Shown here: piece by piece, positions 1-12,070 of the stretch
Position numbering within the stretch: the stretch's first letter is position 1
How the letters are laid out: the number at the start of each line of letters is the position of its first letter
Origin: Amaranthus tricolor
Taxonomy: Eukaryota; Streptophyta; Magnoliopsida; Caryophyllales; Amaranthaceae
Reading direction: 5' to 3'
Length of the DNA: 64,000 nt
Assembly (NCBI RefSeq): GCF_026212465.1
Contig: NC_080047.1
Coordinates: 39,492,422 to 39,556,421 of the forward strand
Position numbers and translations under genes: made by a program
The notes under the pieces: model-generated
The model's database searches: none
What the model was told of the DNA's origin: nothing
The model's input: the letters and a program-made list of their open reading frames with translations, nothing else

Positions 1-57
1 ACAGGTATTTTTTTTGTTTCTCATGTTGCTTCTAATTTTCCAAACATTCCTGCCAAT

Positions 58-3000
58 TCTTGGATTATAGACACTGGTGCTTCTGAACATATGTGTTCTA
101 ATTCTAAATTTTTTTTTCCTTCCACCCTCTGCATTCTCCTATTCTTGTTGGATTACCTGATGGTTCAACAAACACTGTCACTCATTCTGGATCTATAAAA
201 CTTAATTCTGATATCACTCTTAACAGCGTTTTATTTGTTCCTTCTTTTAAACATAATCTTTTATCTGTTGGACAATTGCTTGACAATAACAATCTTCTTG
301 CTAAATTTACTAATCATTCTTGTATTTTTCAGGACCTTACAACTAATGAGGTCAAAGCCACTGCTATGAGAACATCAGGCTTATATCTTTTGTGTTCTTC
401 AGCTTCTTCATATCATGTTTCCCCCAATAATCTTGTTGTAAATACAACATGTTCTTCTTCTAGTCTTGATTTACTTCATGCAAGATTAGGCCATGTTTCT
501 TTTTCTACTATGAAACATATTCCTCATGTAATAATCAATAATAATAAAGAGAATTTTCATTGTGAATCCTGTATTTTAGGCAAACATCATAAGTTTCCTT
601 TTCCTGTTTCGTCCTCTCATGCTACTGCACCTTTTGCACTTATTCATATTGATCTTTGGGGTCCATACAGATCACCCTCCTTATCAGGAGCCACATATTT
701 TCTTACTATTCTTGATGATTACTCTAGAACTACTTGGACACATTTACTTCACAGTAAACACCAAGTTTTTCATATAATATCTAATTTTCTTTCCTATGTC
801 TCAAATCAATTTAACACCACTGTTAAAATTATACGAAGTGATAATGGCACTGAAATTTTCCAACAATCTTGCTGTTCTCTTTTTGCCTCAAAAGGTATTA
901 TACATCAAAGGAGCCTTCCTGGTTTACCTCAACAAAATGGCAGAGTTGAGAGGAAACACAGGCACCTTTTAGATATTGCCAGAACACTAAGATTTCATGC
1001 TGGTTTACCTATTAAATTTTGGGGTGATTGTTTATTAACTGCCACAAATATCTCATAAATCTCATGCCCACCCCTGTCTTAGATTGGAAAACTCCATATG
1101 AATTACTCATGAACAAGCCTGTCACTTTTGATCATCTCAAAGTTTTTGGTTCTTTATGTTATCCTGCTCACAAAACTAATGACAAATTTGCTCCTAGAGC
1201 TAAAAGATGCATATTTCTAGGTTATCCTTATGCTCAGAAGGGATACAAATTGTATGATTTGGATCAACACAAAATTCTTCTTAGCAGAGATGTTATTTTC
1301 AAAGAAAACATTTTCCCTTATAAACAACAAGATTCATCTAATTTTACTTCTCAGCAAACTGAGCCCATTTTTCTTTCATCAGATACTTCTGATGATATTT
1401 CCAATTTTCAACAAATTCCTTCCACTAATCCTCTTTTAACTCCTTCTTTCAGTTCTCCTCAAACCACTAGTCCTTCTTCTACTTTTGGTTCTGATCAGCA
1501 CAATAACTTCATTGCTTCCCCTGATTCTTCTCCTCTCCTTCCTAACCCAAGAAGATCTTCCAAAATCCCAATTTTCCCTTCTAAATATCAAGATTTTATT
1601 ACCAATATTCCCAACATCAAACCTTTAACTACTCCACAAGATATCTCTTCTCCCTCTTCCTTATCCTTTAATGTTCATACTGAACCTTCTCTTCAACATA
1701 TGTCCTCTGCAGACTTAGATAGTCTTTCTTCCATGCTATCTGTTTATGAACCCACTTCTTATAATAAAGCTAAAGATGACCCTAGATGGATCAATGCCAT
1801 GAACAAAGAACTTGAAGCTTTGGAAAACAATCATACTTGGGACTTAACTACTTTATCTCCTGATAAGACTCCTATTGGTTGCAAATGGGTTTACAAAATT
1901 AAATTTCAACCTAATGGAACTGTTGAAAGATGCAAGGCTAGGTTAGTGGCCAGGGGTGATAAGCAGGTAAAAGGAAAAGACTATAAATACACTTTTAATG
2001 CTGTTGCAAGGTTCACCACTGTAAGAACTATTATTGCCCTAGCTGCTGCTAAACACTGGAGTATTCAACAGATTGATATCAATAATGCTTTTTTACATGG
2101 CTACATATCAGAAGACATATATATGAATCCTCCCCAAGGGTATTCCAAAGCTCTTCCTAGTCAGGTATGTAAACTGAAAAGATCTTTATATGGCCTTAAA
2201 CAGGCTTCCAGACAATGGAATATTGAACTTAAAAAGTTCCTGCTTCATTCTTTGGGTTTTATTCAATCCAAGCAAGATTTTTCAATGTTTACTAAAAAAG
2301 ATGGTATTGATCGATTTTACTGTTATTGTTGCTTATGTTGATGATCTTTTGATTTCTGGTTCAAATAAATTAATCATTTCTCATATTAAATCTCAACTTC
2401 ACCAAGCCTTCACTATCAAGGACTTGGGTGATTTGAAGTTTTTCCTTGGCATTGAAGTTCATAGAACTTCAGAAGGGATTCTATTGAATCAAAGAAAATA
2501 CATTCTTGATTTGCTTCAGGACACAAAAATGAAAAATTGCAAAATTTCTCCTTTTCCATTACCCAAAGGTCTCAAACTCAGTACTTTGACTGGTGATTTA
2601 TTGGCTAATCCTGAGATATACAGAAGACTCATTGGCAAACTCCTATATTTGAACATGTCTTGAGTGCTCCCAGGGCTCCTCATTTTGCAGCTGCTTTACA
2701 TGTCTTGAAATATCTTAAGGGTTCTCTCAATACAGGGTTATTTTACAGTTTTAAAATTGAATTTCAACTACAAGCTTATAGTGATGCTGATTGGGGAACT
2801 TGTGCTTACTCAGGCAAATCTCTCACAGGCTATTGTGTTTTCCTTGGAAAATCCCTTATCTCCTGGAAGACTAAGAAGCAAAAAGTCACTTCTAAAAGTT
2901 CCACAGAAGCTGAATATAGATCTATGAGTCAGACAACCAGTGAATTAGTATGGTTGGAAGGTTTATTATAAGATCTGGATATTTTTGTTCCAAGACCTAT

Positions 3001-3250
3001 ATCTCTTTTCTGTGATAACAAATCAGCCCAATACATTGCAGAGAATGAAGTTTTCTTGGAAAGAACTAAGCATCTCAAACTCGATTGTCACTACATCAGG
3101 GATCATGTTGTATCTGAATTTATATCTCTATCTCATGTCAATTCCACTCTTCAACTGGCCGATTTGATGACTAAACCATTAGACGCTGCTCAGCATAATT
3201 TTCTTTGTTCCAAGATTGGACTTCTTCACTATCCCTCATGTCCATCTTGA
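58..3250 (+). pseudogene. copia pol polyprotein (protease-integrase-RT-RNase H), frameshifted
   Basis: The protease active site reads WIIDTGASEH near 61-90. The GAG-pre-integrase and integrase core follow (LLHARLGHVS near 470, HIDLWGPYRSP near 645, IIRSDNGTE near 830). Reverse transcriptase shows RCKARLVARG, QIDINNAFLHG and YVDDLLISG (near 1930, 2070 and 2330). RNase H shows YSDADWG, KSSTEAEYR and LADLMTKPLD. Breaks seen: a frame change in the T-rich run near 105-130; another near 1046; another near 2300-2315; a short deletion with frame change near 2658 where RT passes into RNase H; and an in-frame TAA at 2969-2971. These show an inactive copy. The order integrase before RT separates it from gypsy elements. 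Confidence 0.92.
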
Positions 3251-3257
3251 AGGGAGG

Positions 3258-3488
3258 TATTAGGGTGATACTTAGTTGATAGCCAGCTCACCTCTACTAA
3301 TATAGAATATTTTGTTTTAGTAATCCTGGATAGCTTGTATATATATACCTCTTTTGTTTTAGTTTAAGAGGCATAATTTTTGATTGAGAAATAAAAGCTT
3401 CCTCTTCTTCTTAACCTTCTTGATACTCATCTACAAATCAAGATTATCTTGATTTCTTATCTGCAAGTTTGCAGTTTCTCAGTATTCA
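3258..3488 (+). repeat. 3' LTR of the copia element
   Basis: The sequence starts just after the purine tract that follows the polyprotein stop (3248-3250). It holds a TATA-like run (near 3340) and an AATAAA-type signal (near 3390), as expected of an LTR. It starts TATTAG rather than TG, so the terminal dinucleotide is probably mutated. The outer boundary is set by the last plausible CA and is uncertain. Confidence 0.6.
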
Positions 3489-4397
3489 ATATTTATTTAT
3501 CTTATTAGCAGGGTGAGTTGTAAATGTAACGGGTCAATAAATGAGTTATGAATGGTTGATACTTAACGTAATCGTAATGGGGAACACAGGAAGCTACAAA
3601 AAAAAAAATCACAGAAAAGCGAAAAAGGTGTAGTTCAAATCGCTAGCTAGGGCAGTTAAAAAAACCTAATTCGCTTGATCTGACCCGTAGACTCGTCGAC
3701 ATGGATCTAAAATGTTGATCAAAAAATAAAAAAAATTCGTAAGTTACAAGTTGGGTACCCGATCCGATCGGATCAAGTCATGGACCACAAGCTACTTTAT
3801 AATAGGTACCCGTTGATCTGTTAATCCTTCATTCCTACTACTGTGTTGTTGCAATTTATAAATGACAACCCTACTATTATCTATTGTATTGTATGGGTGG
3901 CCGCAAACGGCAAATGGACTGCTTCAAGAGGTCTATAGAACACTCTAAAAGAGTAACAAAAGAGTAGTTGGGTATAATATTGCAGTTTTAAGAGCTCTAC
4001 TTTTGAGTAAAACTTAGGAGTATGAGAAATAAGATTCCTGATAAAGTAAAATTGATTGGTCTACATTTTTTTAAGGAAATGCCATAACTATTTATATTTG
4101 GCATTCGAAAAAAATTGCCTCTACTTTCTGCCAAATATTCTGCCGAAAAAATCCTTGCCACAAAATACCACAAATAAAAACGGGTACCCGGTTTTCCTAT
4201 CCAGGTACCGATATCCGTTTTCTATGTTGAGCTATATCCGAGAGGACTCCTACACATACAAAGACAAAATCAACAGGCTTCTTGCTGTAGGTGCGACTGG
4301 ACACATATTTACACTATTCTCAAATCCCCTTGGCCATTGGTCTGTTCAGCTCGGTTTATCAAATTACCCGAGTAATTTCCATCTCAGAGTTAACTCA
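3489..4397. other. intergenic, no gene seen
   Basis: AT-rich spacer between the copia LTR and the 3' end of the PPR gene. The few short open frames show no recognisable domain. The right side must include the 3' UTR of the PPR gene. Confidence 0.5.
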
Positions 4398-6836
4398 TTA
4401 CCTGCTGATAGAACTAAAAGCTGTTTCCTTCACTAAAACTCCTTCACTAATCAATTGCCTTGCCTTCACTGCTTCATCCCACTTCTTTGTTGAAGAATAT
4501 AACTGGGACAATAGTATTGGATATCCACTGTTTTCGGGTAACAATTCTAGTAGCTTTCTCCCAGCTATTTCACCGAGTTCTATGTTTGTGTACATTCTAC
4601 AAGCATCCATAAAAGTACCCCATATGGCAGCCGATACAGATGGTACTGCACCCGCAAGATTCCGTTCCTCGCAAGTTAGAATCAATTTGTATGCTTCTTC
4701 CAAGTTCCCAGCCCTTCCCAACATGTTAAAAATGCAAGTCCAATGCTCCAAACATGGCTGAATTTTAAAATTTTTCATCATCATATCAAAATACTTGCAC
4801 CCTTCATCGATCAAACCAGAATGAGCACAAGCCGAAAGCAAAGAAGTGAATGTAATGTTATCAGGCCGATATCCATTTTCAATCATCTGATCTACAAGTT
4901 CACAACTCTTTTCTCCTCGACCGTTCATTCCATATCCAGCAATCATTACATTCCAAGAACACTCGTCTCTGATTCGACCCATGTGTGCAAACAAAGAACT
5001 CGCGTTGCCTATACGACCATTCTTTGCATATGCATCGATTAGTGAATTTATAACCATTGTCTCAGAATCAAACCCAAGTTTGATTATATAAGCATGAGCC
5101 ACATCGGTACCATAACTTGTTAAAGAGGCGGTAGATGCTTGAATGAGAGAGATAAACGTGACAGAATCGCCTACATTAACACCTTTCAACTGCATTTGAC
5201 AGAACATTCTAATTGCACGTGCATATGAAGCTACCTTAACATATCCCGAAAGCATAGCGTTCCAGGTAATGATACTTTTGTAATCCATCAATCTAAAAAG
5301 CTGTTCGGCGTTCTCCATAGATTTGCACCTGAAGTACATATCGAGCAGTGCGGTTCCCACCTTGAGATGGGAAGAAAACCCATTAATAAGTACATATCCA
5401 TGAGCCATACTTCCAAGCTTCAACGATTCTAGCAGCCCAAACAATTGTAGTAGTTTGGTTATAGTGATAGTGTCGGGTAACACACAGCTTTTAAGCATTT
5501 TTCGAAAAAGCAGCACACCCTTATGAGCACATTCGTTCGAATGATACCCTGTAAGCATTGAATTCCATGTAGAAGTATCGGGTACTTTAATGTCGTAAAA
5601 CAACCGTTCAGCAGCAACGACATCAGAACATTTCCCATATGCATCAACCATAGTAGTAGCTAGAACAACTTTAGCTTCCATATCAATGCCTTGCTTCAAT
5701 ATTAGTCCATGGATTGACTTTATTCCTTCGATACTACGTACATCAGCATATGCTGGTATGACATTCGAAAGAGTGAACGAATCAGCCTTGAAACTCGAAC
5801 GTACAAACATTCTTTTGAAAAGATCGATTGCCTTTTGGTAATATCTAGCTTTTGAATAACCAACGATAAGCGAATTCCAGGACACCAAAGTCTTCTCAAA
5901 TGCGTCTTCTTCAAACAACATTCCTGCACACTCGATTTTACCACATTTTGCATACATGTCAAGAATCGCTGTACCTAAACGAGGATCAGCCAACCACCCC
6001 CGTCTAATGCAATGCCCATGGATACTCATTCCTTGGTTAAGATTCCCAGAGTGAGCACAAATGAAAACAAGAGCTATAAGGGTCACATTGTTATGAACAA
6101 TGTCTCCACCAGATTCTTTCATCGATTGGAAAACACCCAAAGCTTTCGACCAATTCCTAGATTGTGTATACCCTGAAATTAAGGTGTTATAAGAAACCAA
6201 ATCCCTACTTTTCATGGAATCGAATGCATCATGAGCCGAATCAAGCTCGCCCATCTTGACATACATTGAAATCAACGCGTTACAAATAAGAATATTATTA
6301 TCAAACCCATGATTAATAACATAACCATGAATCCATCTTCCCTTATCTAACATTCTCAGTTCACCACATGCAATTATAGCTCGACGAACTGATTCCGAGA
6401 ATGTGGTGAAACCTGAAGATATAGATTCCTCAAAACTATTTAATGTCTCAATGTATGATCGAGAAGATCCAAAAGCAGGAATTACAAAGTTAAAATACCT
6501 TTGATCTCTAACGGGCATTTCACCAAACAACTGGTATGCATCTTTAGTTTTACAAAAATTTAAGTACAGTTCAACAAAACCTGTATTGATGTCAATTGAA
6601 GAAGAAAACCCACGTTTCGAGACATACCCATGAATACATTTCCCAAGATTAAGAAGGGATAAGTGTACACAAGATTGAAGAAGGGAAGGAAAGATAGAAA
6701 GGTCAAGAATTGAGGAGGAGAGAGATGAGTTAGCATTCTTGAAGAGGATTAGAGATTGAAGGAATTTGTGGGTTTTGACCAAAGAATTGATGAGGGAAGA
6801 AATGGAAATTTGACGAATAAGAAGAGAAGATGACAT
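4398..6836 (-). CDS. pentatricopeptide repeat protein, PLS type with E motif
   Basis: A single intronless frame of 812 residues, the usual structure of plant PPR genes. PPR proteins bind organelle transcripts in a sequence-specific way and act in editing, splicing, stability or translation. From about residue 50 to 740 the sequence repeats PPR-type helix pairs of about 31-36 residues: GKCIHGYVSKRGF, CNALISMYVKMGELDSA, YNTLISGYTQS, LDMYAKCGKIECA, WNSLIVGYSKA and WNVMIAGYGMNGRG. The alternating lengths and the repeated IHG motif fit the PLS class. The C-terminus (ELLPENSGYPILLSQLYSS, then WDEA) is an E motif, but the protein ends without a DYW domain, so any editing role would need a partner deaminase. 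The N-terminus is rich in Ser, Leu and Lys, compatible with a mitochondrial or plastid targeting peptide. Start ATG is at 6834-6836. I cannot assign an orthologue or RNA target. Confidence 0.93.
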   Translation of the reverse strand: MSSSLLIRQISISSLINSLVKTHKFLQSLILFKNANSSLSSSILDLSIFPSLLQSCVHLSLLNLGKCIHGYVSKRGFSSSIDINTGFVELYLNFCKTKDAYQLFGEMPVRDQRYFNFVIPAFGSSRSYIETLNSFEESISSGFTTFSESVRRAIIACGELRMLDKGRWIHGYVINHGFDNNILICNALISMYVKMGELDSAHDAFDSMKSRDLVSYNTLISGYTQSRNWSKALGVFQSMKESGGDIVHNNVTLIALVFICAHSGNLNQGMSIHGHCIRRGWLADPRLGTAILDMYAKCGKIECAGMLFEEDAFEKTLVSWNSLIVGYSKARYYQKAIDLFKRMFVRSSFKADSFTLSNVIPAYADVRSIEGIKSIHGLILKQGIDMEAKVVLATTMVDAYGKCSDVVAAERLFYDIKVPDTSTWNSMLTGYHSNECAHKGVLLFRKMLKSCVLPDTITITKLLQLFGLLESLKLGSMAHGYVLINGFSSHLKVGTALLDMYFRCKSMENAEQLFRLMDYKSIITWNAMLSGYVKVASYARAIRMFCQMQLKGVNVGDSVTFISLIQASTASLTSYGTDVAHAYIIKLGFDSETMVINSLIDAYAKNGRIGNASSLFAHMGRIRDECSWNVMIAGYGMNGRGEKSCELVDQMIENGYRPDNITFTSLLSACAHSGLIDEGCKYFDMMMKNFKIQPCLEHWTCIFNMLGRAGNLEEAYKLILTCEERNLAGAVPSVSAAIWGTFMDACRMYTNIELGEIAGRKLLELLPENSGYPILLSQLYSSTKKWDEAVKARQLISEGVLVKETAFSSISR

Positions 6837-7695
6837 GAGATGTAAGGAGAAGTAAGATAGATAAATTATTGGCGGGAAAGTTACAAGTGTTCATTCCGAT
6901 AATAATAGGATTGGCCTAGTTAGTTTATTTGTTAGTTATATGTCTTATAATATATCGTATTATATCATCATACTTAGTGAATCTCCCTTATAAGTCTAGG
7001 AAGGTTGATGACATACAAACCATATTCGTACCCCTTTATAACAATGGACTTGAGAAATATGATCAATTAAATCCTAGAAAGCTAGAATTTTGCTAAAAAA
7101 AAGCGACGAAAAATACCAAAGTATGTATTAGAAAGCTCCTTGGACGGCTATTGGATGGACTTGACACATAATTGCGTATTATTATAATGTTCACCAACGT
7201 TAAACTTCAGAAGTATGATATAGACCGTGCCTGAGAGTGAAGAGTGGAGAAAGGAGGGTTGTATGACAAATCATAAGAGGAAGTAGTATTCTAATCTAAT
7301 ATAAGTATTTCATTTTCTAATTTGATAGCTTTTTGCATCCTTTTATTGAGATGAATCTGGCAATATTAGCATAAATAAAGCTTAGCCAAGGTTTGAAGAT
7401 TTTAGGAGAAGAAATAATTATTTTCAAAAGAATAAAATATTTGATTTTAATACAAAAAAATTAATTATGAGATGTTGACTGGTTTATCAATTGGATATAC
7501 AAGCCGATAAGTTACTTGTTTATGTTAATTGTTAAACAAAGTGAAAGTGTTTAGTAAAAATTGATCATAGACTAATGACTAATTATTTGAGTAAAAGTGA
7601 AACGAAAGCTAAAAGCCAATAAAATAGCTACTCATATATAGTAGCATTTTGGTTTTAGATTAAAAGCCTACTTTTCAATCGAGATACAAATTATT
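6837..7695. other. intergenic, no gene seen
   Basis: AT-rich region upstream of the PPR gene and left of the Mutator-like element. It must contain the PPR promoter, but I see no convincing TATA box or other defined element. Confidence 0.5.
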
Positions 7696-7704
7696 TATTA
7701 AATA
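7696..7704. repeat. 9 bp target-site duplication, left
   Basis: TATTAAATA, identical to 9471-9479 on the other side of the MULE. This defines the exact ends of the element. Confidence 0.88.
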
Positions 7705-9470
7705 GAAAAAATTACCCTGAATAATACGAACTTTCACTGATTTTCCTACAATAATACGAACTTTCAATTAACCATGAATAATACGAACTTTGATACATAT
7801 TTCCCGCTGACATACCTGACCGGTTCTTTACCTGGAGAAACGGTAAATTACCCATTTCTTCATCATTCTAATGGATATTTAGACAACCTTTTTTCAGCAG
7901 CCTCTTCTTCATCTTTTGCTCACTTTACTCTTCCAATTTAATTACTTCTTCCAACATCTAAATTTTTTTTCCATTTTCATTTTAATCTCTAAAGTAATTT
8001 GATATTTAACATGTATTCTCCTTCGTCATCATCTCAATCTAAAATATCAATTGCAAAAAGAATTCCTTTATGTAAACATGGTGTTTATGCTAAATTACAA
8101 GTAGTCAAAAAAGATTTTGTAAATTAACCAAGCCATGTTAACAGTTCATACAATAATGGCCAAGGAATCAATGGCTTTAATTCTTTTTTTTAAAAAAAAT
8201 TGGGAAATTATTAAGCATGGTATTATTTGAAACCTTTGTGGTCCATATTTTATTGAAATGCATGTATCCAACAAGATTTAAAGGTCACCTTAACAGCTTC
8301 ACAGGTTGAGTTAAAAAACTCTCCATCATCACGCATTGGCTAGCCTAACGAAAAATATGTCAGTCCTGCGGCTTGCCGCCACCATAGCCCAAAGAACACA
8401 AACAAAAAAGGAGATAGAGAGGACTCAGATAGTATGCAGTGAAGGAAAGATTTTTCACATTTGGAAAAATCATTTGTAAGATGGAAAAACAAATTATCTG
8501 GAAACATACCACATTGTATGTGTTTCCTTGTTCTTTCATTTTCATTTTCCTTTTTACTTCTTTCTTGTGGGTGTGTTAGGGTCCTGGGATGGATGGGTAA
8601 TCATTGACATCCCAAATTGGATACTTCAAGCAAATAAAATAGGCTTTGGTAATGATTTGAAGAAAACTTTGTGCTAAGAAACAATTCAAATTAATATGTA
8701 CCACTATTCACAAGCATGGCCAAAACAATCTTTATTTGTGTTTTACCATGATGGCTTCATGAAGCCAGAATGCCATGAATGCATTGGCGTTCATTTTCAG
8801 ATGCTGATGATTCAACGTTTATAGAATCCCACAGTATCATCTCTAAGATTACTGCAGATACATATTCTAACAAAATTTTCTTCATGTAATTAATTGTACG
8901 TGATAAGAAATATCACATAAATTGCATTATTCAAGCAAATCTGACCCCAAGAAGTAATGCTAATGCTTGTTATATCATGTGCAGAGAAAGTGCCACGCCT
9001 TATTTTAAGCTTGCTATATAGTCTTTTGTAGCATTTGCTGAAGCCCATCAATTTATTAGCTAAAAAATAAGCCAAAGGTAAGACTTATGATGAGTAACAT
9101 CAGACTTGAAAACTGAAACCTTGGTTAAATGTATTGAACCACAGGTAAGATGCATCTTCCAGCAACTATCTACCAAAACTGGAAACTTTTGTTTCAAGTA
9201 TCACAGTTTGTTTAATTCAAGGTTCCTTATCTTATTATTGAACAAGGAATGGCTCCGTGAGGGAGAAGGACTGCTCTGCTTCTATTTGCTTTACTTAGTT
9301 TTATCAATCAAAAAAAAAATTTAAAGGAATGAGTAAGTTTACCGGTAACAGATAAAATGGTATGCCAGCGGGAAATATGTATCAAAGTTCGTGTTCTTCA
9401 TGGTTAATTGAAAGTTCGTATTATTGTAGGAAAATTAATGAAAGTTCGTATTATTCAGGGTAATTTTTCC
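7705..9470. mobile_element. Mutator-like element (MULE), non-autonomous
   Basis: The two ends are inverted copies of each other over about 110 bp (7705-7816 and 9359-9470). The flanks carry a perfect 9 bp direct repeat, TATTAAATA, at 7696-7704 and 9471-9479. Long TIRs plus a 9 bp target duplication are hallmarks of the Mutator superfamily. Each TIR itself contains three spaced copies of a motif like AATAATACGAACTTTC. No transposase is present. The interior holds a truncated GRF-type zinc-finger frame (8011-8127) and other DNA of unknown origin. Confidence 0.88.
8011..8127 (+). pseudogene. truncated GRF-type zinc-finger ORF inside the MULE
   Basis: A 38-residue frame starts MYSPSSSSQSK and continues to LCKHGVYAKLQVVKKDFVN before a stop. 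A Ser-rich start followed by a C-x-H/C-G-x-x-A pattern resembles the first half of the plant GRF zinc finger, a small domain often found in short plant ORFs and in transposon-derived genes. The second half, with the expected G-R-x-F/Y...C, is missing. The assignment rests on a short motif, so it is tentative. Confidence 0.45.
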
Positions 9471-9479
9471 TATTAAATA
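9471..9479. repeat. 9 bp target-site duplication, right
   Basis: TATTAAATA, identical to 7696-7704. Confidence 0.88.
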
Positions 9480-12070
9480 TTATTTTGACTGTTTGATCAA
9501 TCAAAAAGCCAAAATCTATAAGCCCATAAAAAACCAAAAATCATTCTGATGAGCCTGAAAATATTTGGTGTAATTATTACAAAATCATTTACTATTTTTG
9601 GATGTTTGTGATAAAAAAATCAAAACATTTTCATGCACGTATTTCGAATAAACAACATATAACTTCACGCAAAAACTGCATCCTAAAGCTTGCTTTCAGG
9701 AGGTGTTTGCCACATGGAATGTTTAGGAGGGGATGGAACTTTAACTTTGAAAATATTTAAGTCTTTGTTTGTTTAAAAGAAAATAGAGAATGAGATTAAA
9801 ACACGAGAAAGTCCCTAAGGAAAATGTCTTGAAGGAGGATGGTATTTGAGTTAAGACTTTTATTCTAATATTTTTCATTCAAGTATCATCCAAGTCTCTA
9901 ACATAACAACTAAGGATAAAACCTTTTGATCTTAAAAGTCTCATTTTAAAGTCTCGTAAATTTCATTCCCTTGTGCCAAACACTCCTTTAATGAAAAATA
10001 CCTTTATTCAATATTTTGAAGCTTGAATTCGCAAATAAACATAACAAAACACAAAAAACAAATCAAAACTTCAATGAGGATTATAATGAAAGAGTTGATG
10101 CTTTAATTTGATAATTTTACATCTCAAAATCAATTTCACAACATAATGCAAAAACTATCGGCCAAATTCGAATACTCTCTTTGAGAGACCGTGTTAAAGG
10201 AATCAGCGAATCTCCTATGAGATGCCTCATACGTGTGATCAATCACAGACCCAACACATTTCACTAATCCAGCCATTAAAAAATAAAAAGAAAATATAAT
10301 TTTTTTAAAAAAATAATGTTTTATTGTTTAAAAGTTTAAAATAAGCATTTTAAACCTTAGAATATGCATTTTATATATTGGAATTAAAACTTTAAACCTT
10401 TGAAGTTACATTTCAATTTTCAAGTATTTAAGTAGTCATTTTAACCATTTCTAAACCTTGAATTAGAAATTTTGATCCTTAAAATGTACATTTTAACGGT
10501 TAAAGTAAATATACAAAAAATAAAATTAAGTCTTCAGGATGAAAGATTAAAACTCAGAATAGGGGTTTTAAAAGTTAGAATTGACATTAGATGTTGGAAT
10601 GATTGTTTCAAGGATTGAAATAGGTAATTAAAAAATAAAATGAAGAAAGATTAAAACTAGGAGTAAAGGTTAAAGAAGAAAGATTAAGACTTGAAGTAAG
10701 GGTTTAACATTAGAAATTATATTTTAAATCTTAAATAGGTTTTTTAAGACTTAGAATTAGCGGGTTAAAAAATATTTTTTCTATTAAGTCATCTGTGCAA
10801 TCTCACAAATGCGGCGGCCGCATACAAGCTTTTGTGAATTGTGATGAAGAATATGTGATATAGTTTGTATATTTTTTTTACATGGTTGCAACCTGGCACG
10901 ATTTGGTAATCTAATAATGCGTAATTATCACAAATTGTTGTGAAAGACGGTCTTTTTAAGAGGCGCATTAGATATATAGGCTAATAGCCCAATTAATACA
11001 AATTAAAGAGAAAATAAAAATATTGGCTTCTTAGAGGTTGTCTCTTTGAGATACTGTCTCTCACAAAAATAGATGTGCAAGTATTTGCCAAAATCCTTCG
11101 GTTTTGTTCATCATCAACCCAAGATAAACAATAACAACTCCTCTTTCCAAATTTGATGGTAATTTGTTTATACGAGTCGAGTGGTTTTGTTGAACTCGAA
11201 ACATTTTTCACCCATCATGAACTTTCCTACAAAACAATTATTTTTGCTTGCATGATGCACTTATAGATCAATTAGATTGGTCAGGTCGAAATCAAGTGAT
11301 TCGGATCTAACCCTAGGAGTCATTAATTTATTACTACGTACATTATGTTGATCTCTATAAAATAGCTAAACGTAACAATATAAGTTTTTCATTAAAAATT
11401 AATAAATTAGTTTTTCTTATTATATTGGTTTAGAAACAAACTTTTAAAGTCATTGATAAGCAATATTACCTTAAATTATAAAAATTGATAAAATAATAGT
11501 AGTTGTACAGATGTTCAAAATAGACCCAACAATCTAATATTTACTCAAATTTATAATTGAACCCGACTTGATCCAACTTCAAAATGAATTTAAAATTATA
11601 TAAAAACAATGTGAAAACAAGACCCGATTCAAAATCGACCCAAAACACTAGACCTGGACCCGATAACCCGAATGAACAACTCATTAGTAGGTTACACCTC
11701 GAAAATACTAATGCAAAACTCAAAAATTCACCAAATATAGAAAAACGAGTCAGTTTTGTCGAGTCTCATTCAATTCGGTCAAATATCCGGACCGGAACAA
11801 AATTTGACTGATCTATGCACTGTTATGCGCTGTATTTCTAGAGCTGTGAAGTCCACCAAATTATGATGGTATCTGAAAAATATATGTGTTACAAGTCCAA
11901 CAACTTCACCTTTGGTTTTTACACCAACTCCATAAATAAAGCTAATAGACACTCCATCTATATAACTGCTCTTTGCATACCCATCTTGCTCAACCAAGAA
12001 CCATTCACTACATTTCACCGATCAATCCGAATCACACAAATCTCTGCAAGCGATTGCTCGCCCGAACACA
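9480..12070. other. intergenic, repeat remnants, no gene seen
   Basis: AT-rich DNA upstream of the dirigent gene. From 10310 to 10780 it carries a degenerate short repeat of the type TTTAAAACTTAGAATT. At about 10929-11068 two inverted segments (AAAGACGGTCTTTTTAAGA and a matching TCTCTTTGAGATACTGTCTC) look like the ends of a small MITE-like repeat. The last 150 bases must hold the dirigent promoter. Confidence 0.5.
11958..11965 (+). promoter_or_regulatory. possible TATA box of the dirigent gene
   Basis: CTATATAA lies about 105 bp before the ATG at 12071, a plausible spacing for a plant core promoter with a short 5' leader. The region is AT-rich, so chance occurrence is possible. Confidence 0.35.

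Larger units (their letters stand above)
1..3488 (+). mobile_element. Ty1/copia retrotransposon, 5'-truncated by window, decayed
   Basis: Protease, integrase, reverse transcriptase and RNase H follow one another in the Ty1/copia order, then a purine-rich tract (about 3249-3257) and a 3' LTR. Gag and the 5' LTR lie outside the window. The reading frame is broken at several places, so this copy cannot encode a complete polyprotein. The 3' end is approximate because the 5' LTR is not available for comparison. Confidence 0.93.

Noticed and set aside
8360..9324. Three frames of 61-72 residues inside the MULE
   Set aside because: No recognisable domain and no similarity to transposases; kept only as MULE interior.
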